From NCBI RefSeq assembly GCF_000143415.4, contig NW_003314269.1, forward strand, positions 1 through 64,000: 64,000 nucleotides of DNA. Reading direction: 5' to 3'. The notes under the pieces are model-generated. The model was not told the DNA's origin. It did no database searches and saw only the letters and a list, made by a program, of their open reading frames with translations. Shown here piece after piece: positions 1-11,000 of this stretch. The stretch is from Selaginella moellendorffii. Its lineage: Eukaryota > Streptophyta > Lycopodiopsida > Selaginellales > Selaginellaceae. Made by a program: the position numbers and the translations under genes. The first letter of the stretch is position 1; every line of letters begins with the position of its first letter.

Positions 1-352
1 TTTTTTTTTTCCTTGTTGAAGGGGTGGGAAAGATCGGTTCGCGCGCGAACCAACGTCTCCCCACCTTCATTTTTTCTAGAAGCGAGCTTTCTTGATTTTT
101 TTCATGTTTCTAGTGGTGAGATTTCTATATTTTAGAAAACAGAGAGAGATTGAAATGTCGGTTCTTGTGCGAACCGACATCTTCAAGGTTTTTTTTTTTA
201 TTTCATTGACTTGATGGGGCATTTCATGTGAAAATTAGAGGGTGGAAGATGTCGGTTCTTGCGCGAACCGACCTCTCCCGTATTCTTGTTGTGTTTTTCC
301 TTTTTCTTGAGAGGTAGGGTGAGGTCAGTTCTCGCGCGAACCAACCTCTCCC
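1..352. repeat. Cluster of four GTTC...GAAC palindromes upstream of the ParB-MTase gene
   Basis: Four palindromes lie at 36-51 (perfect 16 bp, GGTTCGCGCGCGAACC), 155-180 (10-bp arms, 6-nt centre), 251-272 (8-bp arms, 6-nt centre) and 323-344 (9-bp arms with mismatches). Each has the form GGTTC-N6-GAACC and is followed by a similar ctctcc-like tail, so the stretch is a degenerate array with a spacing of about 70-120 bp. The first copy is near the window edge, so the array may extend further left. Similar but weaker palindromes occur downstream of the same gene. The function is unknown: they could be binding sites, hairpins in a 5' leader, or parts of a mobile element end. Confidence 0.8.
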
Positions 353-494
353 AGTGACTTATGTTTTTTTCCTTTGCATTTCTTGTAGTTTACAATCTAT
401 TTTTCACATCTTTTACTTACAAACTTTTCTTGTGAGAGCAGATATAAATCAAGCTTGACTGCTTGAAACTTCCAAAAAGGGACTTGAACTTCAA

Positions 495-3400
495 ATGCCA
501 CAGGTTTGCTTTACATTACAAGTTAGATGTTTTAATAGTTTTGCTTTTTATTTTAGAGGAAGCGCCGAGGCCAACCTCAATGGTCTCGATCTCCAGGAAA
601 AGGCAGCCGCCTTGATCGCTGTGGGCTTGGCCGATTGAGTGGAGATTCATCTCAAGTATCTAATGAAGTTTCGGCTAGTCATGCTGGAGGCAACGATGAG
701 TATAACAATGACGTGGATGTTGAGATGAACACTCAAATCGATGTTGGTGTTATTGAGGCTGTTGGTACTGGTGTTCCTGAGGCTGCGGGTACTGGTGGTG
801 GGGTACTTGCATCTGATGTTGGCGGTGGTGGGGGTGCTATGCCTTCGGTTGCTGAGGCTGCTCGCGGCCAGGTCAATGAACCAGCTGAGGACGTTATTGG
901 TAGCGTTGTAGGTGGATCTACTACAGAGGCTACTGGGGGCATGGTAGCTGCTCCTACTGCTCCTCAGGCTGGTGGTGCAGGGGGAGCTAATGGTGGTGAG
1001 GGATTATGCATGCATGATTCTGACACCATCTTGAATGATTGTGTTCGGGACACAATTATCCAAGCTCAAGAACGGACAGTCAGTAAAGTGTTACAGGAAA
1101 TGGCATGGAATGGCCCTCATCGATTTCTAGTTCCTTTGTGCCGATTGGTTCAAAGCCATTGGGTGCGCTCAGCTTACGACCTCAACATGGCTATCTACAG
1201 CTCCTTTGCCGAGGTCGGGTTTGGGAGCACAGCTGGTACCTTCATCGTTTCACCAACTTTCCCTGGAACCGGCCGGACAGAGTCAGTGACTACTGAACTT
1301 GAGGAAAAATGGGATCCTATATGGCTGCGAAAGTCTCGTGAGTTTGATGGATTCTTAGGACAACATGTGGAGACAGCAGGGTTCATTGGAAAGCTCTTTT
1401 GGGTGATCGATGGAAACCATAGGTGGCTGGCATTTTGGAAGTGCATTCAAGAGAAGTTCCGAGATGACGAAGAACGACACATTAGTGTTCCAGTCACACT
1501 TGTCGAACCAATGACTCGGGAGCACACTGTGAAGCTCAACATGGCATGCCATAAGATCAACATGTAAGAATTTATTTTTTGTAAACTTAGCTAATATCGT
1601 GTTTTTGCAGGCTAAACCAATTTGCGTTTCAAGCTCATACATTGGTACATGACATTGAGCACCTTCGGTTTATGGGCATGCTCTCGCTAGAGGAGGTCCA
1701 AACGTTGTACAATCGTGAGGTATTTGAAGCAATTCAAGTGAAGCTAGGAGCTAGGAAAGGCCAAGAATTGCAGACTTGGTACCAACTGCCACTTGATTTT
1801 CTAGTTGCTGTCTGGGCGAAGGTAAATTATTATTGAAGTATGTATCAACTTACATAATGTTTCTTGCAGCCCATAATCAAAGGAGAAAGAGCGTCATTCT
1901 TTAAAAATGCTCGAGGGGACGAGCAGCAGAAGGAGATGGAGTGGCATGCGATTGAGTAGCGAATTTTGAATACGAAGAGAACAAAGGTGAAAAAGTTGCT
2001 CTCGATTGCAGACATACGACGCGGGCAGGAATGGCTTGATAGCATTGCCGAGATTTTTTCTCGCGTTCGTAAGTTCTTATAAAATTTGTGAAACATTTCA
2101 TAACTCTTTGTGTGTGTAGGAACTGGTAAAGCACCGGAGGAACTCATTTACAACATCTCTAAGAGTAAAATGTCCTTTGCTGAACAAAGTGTCTGCTTGG
2201 AACTTCTCAACACTTGGCTGCGAAATAACGAAAAACGCTGCGAGATAAGGATGGAGAAGGTGATGAAGGAGAAGGCGTACATTTCTCAGAGTATTGCCGC
2301 TGGTGAGGAGATGCTACAAGTCTGGGATGAGAAGTTTCTTTCCAGCACCCGCACAGGTATCACTCTCGAAGAATATATTCGTGCTTGTCTTGCGGAGCTA
2401 GGGAATGGTTGGCTTCCACGTGGTGGGACGAGTTCGGCTGAGTTCAAGAACCAACCAGGACAACCATTTCTTACGAGGCGCATGGTTTACAGGTATTTTT
2501 TCAATTCTCATTTATATATTGGTATTTATATTTTTGTTTTACTTTGTAGATATTTAAAATATAGCCCCGGCGCACTGGTATACACAACCGGTGTTTTGCA
2601 GAAGCTCCTGACTAGAGGCAAGAAGCTTGGGATGTATGAGCCAGAGTTCTACTGTCCTTGTACACATGAGAGGGAGCTATGCCCGTGGTACCTTGAACTC
2701 GTGGAGCAGATGCCAACATCTGACTTCGAGCTAGATCTCTACCTTGAATGTCATCCAGGTTCACTTGAAACTCAGCACTTAGCTAGGAAATATTAACCTT
2801 GAGTTATATTCTTATTTTCCAGAGGCTCTTTCTGACTGTGATAACGACATTGTTGAAGTTCAACAACTAAACCTAGAAGTCAGCACTCAGGAAACCATTC
2901 AGAAGATGCCAAATCCAAATACTGTTGAACTAGAGGAAATTGTACAGGAAATTCCAGCACAAGAGATTCCAGTACCTGCTCCTCGCAACCCCCGAAGGGG
3001 CCGTCATGAAACCTTTCATGAGAGTAAGGACTTTGATTTGGAACATTCTTTTATTCATTCTTGACTTCACTTTTTTTTTTATAGATGTTGCAGAGAGCAG
3101 CCATCAGTCTTTTCGGCGGACTAAGACATTCTTCCCATCCCTCCCTACGGCTACAGATGACGACCTAGAAGAGCTCTCCTCTGCAGCGATGCATAAACAG
3201 GTTAGTAAGCATGAATTTTATCTTCAACTTTTAGTTCTAATAATTGATTTTCAGGTTCGCCCTCTATCCCCAACGGCCAGTGTTGGGGAAGTTGCTATTC
3301 TCATTGGGGATTACACACAGCTTTTAGATGCTACTAGTCGGGAGCTCTACATGCTTGATCGGTGGATCCATGGTTTGGGTCAGCTCACACCTTATGGGAA

Positions 3401-4353
3401 GATCGATTTCATCTTTTTTGATCTTCCCGATGGGATGGCACCACCACAGGGGGATACTCTGTCATGGAATGTGTTGTAGGCCCAACACATTTCCCAAGCC
3501 TTAAAGGTTGCGAGCAGCTTCATGACATACGAGGGTGTGGTTGTCATGATCCTTCCTCGCTCTCTAATGTGGGAAGGCCTTCTCGCACACTTGGCTGACA
3601 ACGATGATGGATTTGTTGAGTTTTCATCTGGCTGCCTTCTTTCGAGTATGGCGGTGGACACAAAAGGCACTAGCAGGCAGACGCGAAAGGTGTGTGACTT
3701 CTTTATTTATAAATTAACTCTATTCTATTTTTTTTTTCCAGATTTATTCCTGGAACTACCATGCTCTATGCCACATTGGGAACCGGCGTAATGCCACACG
3801 AGCTGACGAGCGTGCTGCTCTTGCTTTACCAGGATATGACAGCTCTACAGACATCATCCCAAATGTGATTGACTCGGACGTTCTTCACCCAGCGTTCCCT
3901 GGTTATCGACATCGTTCGGTCACGGCCATGCAAATCTTGTTGGAGTTATTTTGTCCGCCAAAGGGGATTGTGCTTAATGCTACAGCAGGATTTGGATCAA
4001 TGGTGCAGGCAGCAAAAGAGACAGGCCGAGCGGTTTTTGCACTTGAGAAGGAGGGTGCCTTTGAGGACATTCTTAGGAGATTTTGCGACAGGTGATGTTA
4101 GTGCTTGAAATAATCTATAATATTTATTCTCAAATGTTTCTATTTTATTAGGTCTACACTTATCACACACAGTGTTTCAGTCCACACGCTTGATCTTGAT
4201 GATATGGATGATCATATGGACCAAAGTCAATTCCACTTACCTATTTATGCTGAACGTATGGCACAACATTACATACAACACGAGCCTATAGTGAAGGAGC
4301 ATTCCACTATACCCATTTCTACTTTTCTGGATATGGAAGCAGAAGAAGATTGA
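495..4353 (+). pseudogene. ParB/Srx-like domain fused to a beta-type amino-methyltransferase-like domain; two in-frame TAG codons
   Basis: Eleven exons join without any frame conflict: 495-503, 557-1563, 1611-1821, 1870-2068, 2120-2492, 2550-2758, 2823-3023, 3085-3200, 3255-3689, 3742-4091 and 4152-4353. All introns are GT-AG and the total is 1,103 codons. The ATG at 495 opens a basic Arg/Lys-rich start (PQRKRRGQPQ), then an Ala/Gly-rich linker. Near residue 285 the motif VIDGNHRWLAFWKC resembles the ParB/Srx fold. Near residue 828, FIFFDLPDG sits where an amino-MTase motif IV (DPPY) would be. Near 990-1015, HPAFPG, an aliphatic helix and NATAGFGSMVQAAKETGR match the motif X-motif I order of permuted DNA methyltransferases. 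TAG codons at 1957-1959 (codon 439) and 3477-3479 (codon 850) break it, although frame and splice sites are otherwise perfect. It may be a recent pseudogene, part of a mobile family, or a read-through gene. Domain calls are by eye. Confidence 0.65.
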
Positions 4354-4420
4354 ATATATTCTGATTTTAATATAAATTATATTGTTTAATATATTATTTT
4401 CTTTTTTTGTAGACTAAAAG

Positions 4421-4516
4421 ATTAGTTCATGTCGAACCAATAATCTACATGAGCTTATGGAATACCTTAAACACCTAGATTTTATGTTAAAAATTCTTGG
4501 TTCGGGACGAACTAAG
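4421..4516. repeat. Pair of GTTC...GAAC palindromes downstream of the ParB-MTase gene
   Basis: Two imperfect palindromes follow the stop codon: 4421-4441 (ATTAGTTC, 5 nt, GAACCAAT) and 4496-4516 (CTTGGTTC, 5 nt, GAACTAAG). They are inverted copies of each other and share the GGTTC/GAACC core with the array at 36-344. The gene is therefore bracketed by the same palindromic signature. They could form a hairpin in the 3' UTR or mark an element end. Confidence 0.6.
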
Positions 4517-4544
4517 GTAGTGCCATTAAACTTTCGCTAGTTAG

Positions 4545-5534
4545 GGGATTGTATTGACTTCCTTTGACTTTCGTTGACTTTCATTGACTTGAGCTCAGCT
4601 CGTGAGCTCAGCTCAAAAACTACCCAGCCCCCGAGATCGAGTCCGAGACCGAATCCGAAGTCGGATTTGAAATCGAGTCCGAGATCGAGCCAAAGACTAA
4701 GTCCAAATACTAATACGGGTCAAGGGGTGAAAGCCCAAAGCGTGCGTCTCCCAGGGGGGGGCTGCAGGGGGTTCCAAAAGTATAGTAGGGATAGTGAGGT
4801 CCAAGAACCAGTTTTGAAGGGACTCTCTAATAAGGCTTCCAAACCGACTTGAGGTTGAGACTGGGACCGAGGGGCCTTGGGTGGGAGTGAGTATGGACTT
4901 GGTTGGTGCCGGAGGGGCCATCCAAGGAAGTGCTCAAGAGCAGCTCCCACTCCCAAAAGTAAAACCAATTGCGGTGCTCCCAGCTCATGTGGAGTGGTGC
5001 CCCACTTGAGTACCATGTGGCTCATTGGTCCTTGCCCTTCCTAGGGGCTTGGACCTTCCCTTCGGGATGGAAGTGGGGGGGTAGAGGTACCCATACCGGG
5101 CCATTAGGCTACGGTGTTTTGCTCCGACATCCCGAAGCAAGTGCTGCACCCAAGGCTTGGGATTTAGAGGGTCCCATGATCAAGTCTTGTTGTACCAAGG
5201 GGTGTTAGGAACCTGGAGGCTTGGTGTGCTTGGCTGCTTGTGCCTGTGGGGAGTGTAGCCGAACCTTAAATCCAGTCTAACCCGGGAAGGGGGATTGGGA
5301 GAGATTTGGGAATCCGTAGATGGATGGTTAACACTCTGTTGTTTGTGCAGTGAGTAGCGGAAACCAAGTAGGACCAAGTAGGAGCTGGTACAATAGGCGA
5401 GAACCTTGGCAAGGGAACTTAGCACAAGCCAAGGCAATGTTGGTCGGATAGACGAGGTAAGTTGGCAAATTGGAAAGGAAAAATTTGTGGCTTACACCCT
5501 GATGGTTTTCTATTATTCTAAGAGGAGGGGATGA
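4545..5534 (+). mobile_element. Relic of an LTR retrotransposon (LTR-like and internal sequence, no coding domains)
   Basis: This stretch carries a short decayed GAGTCCGAGA-type array (about 4636-4715). The module of a GTGAAAGCCCAAAGCGT block, a G-rich run and CCAAAAGTATAGTAGGG follows at about 4728-4796; the same module occurs in the LTRs of the LARD and gypsy elements in this window. It ends in a polypurine stretch (AAGAGGAGGGG, about 5519-5530) directly before a TGTGAGG LTR-type start. No gag or pol motifs are visible. It reads as the 3' part of a plus-strand element, too decayed to delimit at its left end. Confidence 0.6.
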
Positions 5535-6220
5535 TGTGAGGTCCCAAGTGTATAGCTATGATGCCATATACTAATATTAGCATAGTGGGATTTTGGTAGC
5601 TGTTAGATTGGTTTCAATCTAGACTACTCGCTCTTATATATAAAATAGAGTTTTTAGGCTAATTAATATGTATATTTTCTATATTCCCTTTCCATATTCC
5701 ATGCACTCACACCATATGTTAGTCTCATTTTGGTCCTATTAATTATTTATAAAAATTGTCTAGATAGATAGAAATTTTACTAAACTTATTCTCATATCCA
5801 AATTTACAATTTAACACCATTTTAAATTTAGTAAGTTTTTCAAAATTATCCCAAAGACCAACTCTTTAGACTAGGGTGAAAACACAAAGTGCTATTGGGC
5901 TCCTCAACCCTTGTTGTATAAAAAAGTTTTTATCAATTGGAATTAAAAGAAGGGTTATGTTGTTTTTGCTATTAAATTCTAATGCCCTAATATAACAAGT
6001 AAGCTGATGAATTTGAGAAATTCTAGACTCTGGTCATAAAACTCAAACACAAATGAATTGCTATGGATGGTCATATAATGGACCATAAATAGTCCTAATG
6101 TAATGACCCAAAATGCCCATTTAGATTCTAGGGAATATCCAGGAATCCTCTAGGAATATTCAATTTCATGGATTTCATATGTAAAATATTCTTCCAGACC
6201 AATAAGGAAATGCCACATAG
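5535..6220 (+). repeat. Degenerate LTR fragment of the gypsy-like family plus AT-rich DNA
   Basis: It starts with TGTGAGGTCCC after a polypurine tract. Around 5700-5930 it resembles, with many A/T substitutions, the stretch of the gypsy LTR at about 63190-63420: the shared order is GTTAGTCTCATTTTG, ATTTAGTAAGTTT, CCCAAAGACCAACTC and then the CAAAGTGC block. No genes are seen. From about 6220 the sequence becomes the outer end of the left arm of the large inverted duplication. Confidence 0.5.
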
Positions 6221-6306
6221 CAATTAACACACTATACAAATCTCATTATTGTGTGACATATCCTTATCCTAGGGCTGATGCCAGACATGCATATCTCTTC
6301 TTAGAA

Positions 6307-6311
6307 GTGCC
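6307..6311. repeat. Target site duplication GTGCC, left copy
   Basis: GTGCC directly precedes the LARD and is repeated exactly at 13923-13927. A perfect 5-bp duplication is what an LTR-retrotransposon integrase makes. Confidence 0.9.
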
Positions 6312-7425
6312 TGTAAGCGACTAAATTTTCCATTCTACTTTAGTCACTTAACCACACCTCTGACCACTTGGAGGAGTCTCATTCACAACCTCCATAAGTC
6401 CAATCTAGGACTTGGGACTTGCTAGCCCCGAGAATGGCATCCATGCCACTCAACATTTGCACTTGGTCCAAGTGCTCCACGTGTCCGATCCCATGACCGA
6501 CACTCAAAGGTACCACCGACATAGCAGCCCGTTACGCTAAGGCCATGCCCAATCACCTTTGCCACACTGGTAGTCCAATACCACTTGCATCACCGTCTTG
6601 GCTCTCCAAGACTAGGCAAACCATCCGTGAGTGGTCATCTTAGATCCACTCCTTAGCATCCTTAGGATGCCCACCGACAAGGGGAATAGCCTTCCCCAAT
6701 ATCCCTCTGTCAGTCCCCACTAAGTCCCTTTCTGCCCCTGGCCGTGTTTGCCAACACTGCCACTGGATCGAGACCCACAGGCCCGACCACTAAGTCCCAC
6801 GGTCCTCTGGGACTTCCTCACCACACGACTGTGTCCTTGGTCACTACCCCAGAGGACTGCTCCTCTTCCTTTCCACAGTCTGGGCCTTTGGGACAACATT
6901 TCGGAACACCGTGGCCTTACGCGAGCCACCTGGGTACTCTCCTCGCCTTCTGCCCTTGGGTGCTCTAGCCATGGGCTTAGAGCGGGTTCCGTTGAGCCAC
7001 ACCAGGTATCCAAGTAGGTAGTGCCACCCACACTTGGACTGAGAGCATCGGCCAGTCGATCTCCCGGGGGAACTAGAGCCGGCTCTTGAACACTTCACCA
7101 AGCTACCCCGCTTGTCAGTCTGTGTTCACTCTAGTCTTGGACTTCCCAGTGGGCAGCTCATCACCCAACACTGGGTCCGGCCTTCCTGGGCCAAACTAGC
7201 CTTTCCTGGCCAAACTGGCTCCACTGCAGTCCTCCCCCTACTATACTTTTGGAGCTCACCAAACCCCCCAGGGTCTGGGAGACGAACGCTTTGGGCTTTC
7301 ACCCTCTCAGGCTCCGGACTCGGACTCGGACTCGGACTCAGACTCGGACTCGGACTCGGATTCGGACTCGGACTCGGGCTCAGGCTCGGTCTCGGCCTCG
7401 GCCTCAGTCTCAGTCTCGGTCCCGA

Positions 7426-7463
<38 letters not shown>

Positions 7464-8067
7464 CCGGTCTCGGTCTCGACTTCGGACTCCATCTCGGACT
7501 CCATCTCGGACTCCATCTCGGGTCCATCTTGGGTCCATCTCGGACTCCATCTCGGACTCCATCTCGAGTCCATCTCGGACTCCATCTCGGACTCCATTTC
7601 GGGTCCATCTCGGGTCCACCTCGGACTCCATCTTGGACTCCATCTCGGACTCCATCTCGGGTCCATCTCGGACTCCACTTCGGACTCCAACTCGGGTCCA
7701 TCTCGGGTCCACCTCGGACTCCACTTCGAACTCCATCTCGGACTCCATCTCGGGTCCATCTCGGACTCCACTTCGGACTCCAACTCGGGTCCATCTCGGA
7801 CTCCACTTCGGACTCCAACTCGAGTCCATCTCGGACACTCCCACGTGTCATGTGTTGGTCCTTTTGGGTCCCTTTTTGGAGCCTCGCCTTTTGCTCGCTT
7901 CGTGCTCGTTCCTCGAGCACTTCGTTGGGAGTTCCACTCCCGCTCTTGACTTTTCAAGTCGGAGCTTTTGGTCCAAACGTGTTACGCTCGTTTGGCTCTC
8001 GCTTCGGCCACTACCATGTGGCGCCCTTCCGGCTCCACTTTGGGGCCTAGGGATTTTATGTCTCACA
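6312..8067 (-). repeat. LARD 3' LTR (1,756 bp)
   Basis: Direct repeat of 12167-13922 with equal length and scattered single-base differences (for example in the stretches at 6691-6700 and 7195-7215). It contains the array at 7313-7830 and the shared LTR module at about 7237-7307. In element orientation it is the downstream LTR. Confidence 0.9.
7313..7830. repeat. GGACTC/GGTCTC hexamer and GGACTCCATCTC 12-mer array inside the LTR
   Basis: A (GGACTC)n block (about 7313-7385) passes into (GGTCTC)n (about 7386-7478). It then passes into a longer-unit array of GGACTCCATCTC and GGGTCCATCTC (about 7479-7830). The unit contains no stop codon in most frames, so several overlapping frames stay open for 140-310 codons on both strands. 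These frames would encode dipeptide runs (Leu-Gly, Ser-Asp, Arg-Thr/Arg-Ser; on the other strand Glu-Ser and Arg-Asp). They are not convincing genes. The same array is at about 13168-13685. Confidence 0.9.
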
Positions 8068-11000
8068 ACTCCACCACCCATAGACGAAGTTCGATGTCCT
8101 CATCAAACGGTGAACCATTTTATAAAGTAACACCCGCATGTGTTACCATTTCCATCCTTGGCGCGTAGCCAATATTTGTCAATGGTGTGACATTGAAGGC
8201 TCACCATGCCTTCTCCATATTCGTCAATGGTTGGACATTGAAGGCTCACCATGCCTTTTGCATATCCTCTAAGGAGGGTAGTCTCTCCAACTTAGAGACT
8301 GATTGGACCACATATAGTGGTTCTCTCCTTTTATTGGTTTAGTTTTCGCTAAACCTCTTAGAGACCCTTCTCTAAGTCAATCCCACTACTTCTTCTCGAG
8401 TAGTCTCAATTTCCATCGATATAACCTTTGCACTTTGGAACTTTGAATTTTGACTTCTTGGAGTCAATTTCCTAGGTGTCTCCGACACCTTGCCTTGCAC
8501 CTTTTGTGCAACTCCACTTCCCATCCTAGGAAGTTCTCTACTCAAGGGCACCATCATCCTCTCTTCTATTTCGTGCCAAAGTTCCAGTTATCATATTTTG
8601 TGCTAGGGCTGTTCATGGCCCTATCATTTGGTTACCTTACCGCTCCCTCCCTTGGAGCTTCCACTTTCGCCAAATCGGAGCATTTTGGAATCCCTCCTTG
8701 GAAACACACTTCCTTTCCCGCAACTTGTTAGCGTCCAACACATTAGTGTTCCTCGCCTAACTTTGTCACTTGGATTCCTTCCAAGGGATTCCACGGCCTT
8801 ATCTTGGCCACTCATCTTTTGCTCCTATCCGTTGATTGTTGCACCAAGCAACATCGAATCTCTACCTCCCTCCTTGAGGTATTGTTTCGGTTCCATAGCA
8901 AAGACTCTTCTTTGCCAAGTCCGGAGGATGTTCACCCCTAGTACGTCTCTTTAGCATCTTCTGCTATGGGCTCTATCCACGGCCCAACTTCGTGACCCTC
9001 CCATGGGTCTTTTATAGAGACTACTTTCCTCGGACTCACTATGCCATCGCACGGACATAGTTTATTTCCCTTAGGTGCTCTTCCCACTTGGTCATCACGA
9101 CCAAGCCACACCACCTTAAACAGTTCAATTTCAACATTTTGAACCAGGAACTTCATTCCTTAGCCAACCAAGGACCTTGTCCTTATCTGGCCATAAGATC
9201 ACCTAGTGATCTCACCTTGGCACCTTAACAGAGTTGCCAAGAGGTACTTGGTCTTCTAGACCTCCAAGTTGTTGACTATAACCCCGGGGGCATCCCCCAC
9301 ACTTGGCGGTGCACCCAAGCTAGCCCTTACGGCCAAGGGTTCATAGCAACTGAGATTAGGTGTCCCCATCTCACTCACCACGACCTTGGTGCCACTTGCA
9401 CCAAAGTGTTCAAGTTAGATATGCTGAGCTTTCACACTAAGCAATCTAACCGTGCATCACGATTCCGAGGCATCCCTCGCTTGGCGGTGTGCCCAAACCA
9501 GTCTCCCCACTGAGAGTCCATGACCACCGAAATATGAGTGTCCTCATATTCCAAACCATCACCACGCCCTAGTGATTTGGGACTCGAACCCAAGCACTAG
9601 AGGGTCGGGACTCGAACCCAACCTCCGTATATGCATCTACGGACGGCATCACACAAGATGCCTGGCGTGACTCCCCACGCCGGTGCACCAACTTATTTTT
9701 AAAGCGCGCTACAGATCACAGCTTAGGAACCTAGTTCCTCCACACTGCCAAGTCCTCTCACTTGACATGTCTGTGATCATGCATGGACTCCTCCATGCTC
9801 GGCCCCATGGCCCACCCTTTTTGAAGTTATCACCTTGAACTAGGGTATTTGTTCCCCCGACGTGCCAATCTCGCTTGGCAAGTCCTTCGACCACTGTAAC
9901 ATGGTTCCTGCATAAGCGTGAAAGTCCTTGATCATCGACTTTCGTTCAAAGCCCTCTCTTTGAACACTCGGGAACTACTTCCCTAACCTTGATAGCCTTG
10001 CCTCATGGCAAGCTTCAAGACCACGCTTCTGCTGCGCCACTCTGATTTCGCGCGTTCCATGAACCATTTACACTTGGCCTTTCTAGGTACCAAACTACCT
10101 AGAATCGTCTTTGGGAACCTTGAAGGAACTCTGTCCCTCAGCTTGCTAAGGCCTCCCTTTTTGCAAGCCTTCCAATTGCCACATAGTCTAACATGGCCAA
10201 TTCCATATTTTAGACTCTCCATGGCATCACAGTTGCTAGCGGCAACACCCTCGAGCCCCCACTTGATTCTCCACTCCCAGCTGGCATAACCAACCTTGGT
10301 TATGCCCTTTGATTCCTACGGTTCGGTTCTATCCCCTTACTTCTTGCTTTTTGGCTTCACACCTTTCCTTTGGTCATTCTCCTCCAGACCAGGAGGATAG
10401 CTTTGCACTTTCTATCATGCTTTAGCAAGTATTCTTAGGGATGAACCTACCCAATAGCCTAGGGAGTGGTTCCTCAATCCGGGTATGCTCACCTTATAAT
10501 CCCACACACTGGGATTACATTGTTGCTTATGGGCCTTTACATGCCCATCATTAGCCTTGCCAAAATTCCATTTTTGGCTTTGTCCAACTCGGGTAGACAG
10601 TCCTCTCCTGTCTCCGCAACCTTGGACATTTGGATAGCACCTTTTATCCATCATTCGCTAGGGACTTAGTCCCTTGGGCTTTATCCATTGCCCTCGCGAC
10701 ATCAAACACCACCTTCTGGTGTTCTAGAGTGTTCGGGTGTCCCAATGATGGCTTTCTTGACAATGAGTATTTCCTTTTATGACATTGACTTACTATATCG
10801 CAACACAAGCAACTTATCCCCCGTAAGGGTATATCCAACTTCCCTATGCTATTAAGAAGTCTTGGGTAGCTACCTTCTACCCGTTTAACCAGTTATTTTG
10901 CACCTCTTGCTTAGTTGCCTTATAGTTGTCAAGTCCTACAACTCATTGCTTGGTGCTTTCACACCTCCATCATTATCTGGGTCACCACACTCCAACTGCA

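Noticed and set aside
36-344. CRISPR-like array
   Set aside because: The repeats are palindromes with irregular spacing and unlike flanks in a plant genome; there are no uniform spacers or cas genes.
7112-8130. Long open frames (up to about 310 codons) over the LTR array on both strands, and again at 12889-13988
   Set aside because: They follow from a hexamer/12-mer repeat lacking stop codons, overlap each other in several frames and encode only dipeptide runs flanked by LTR sequence.
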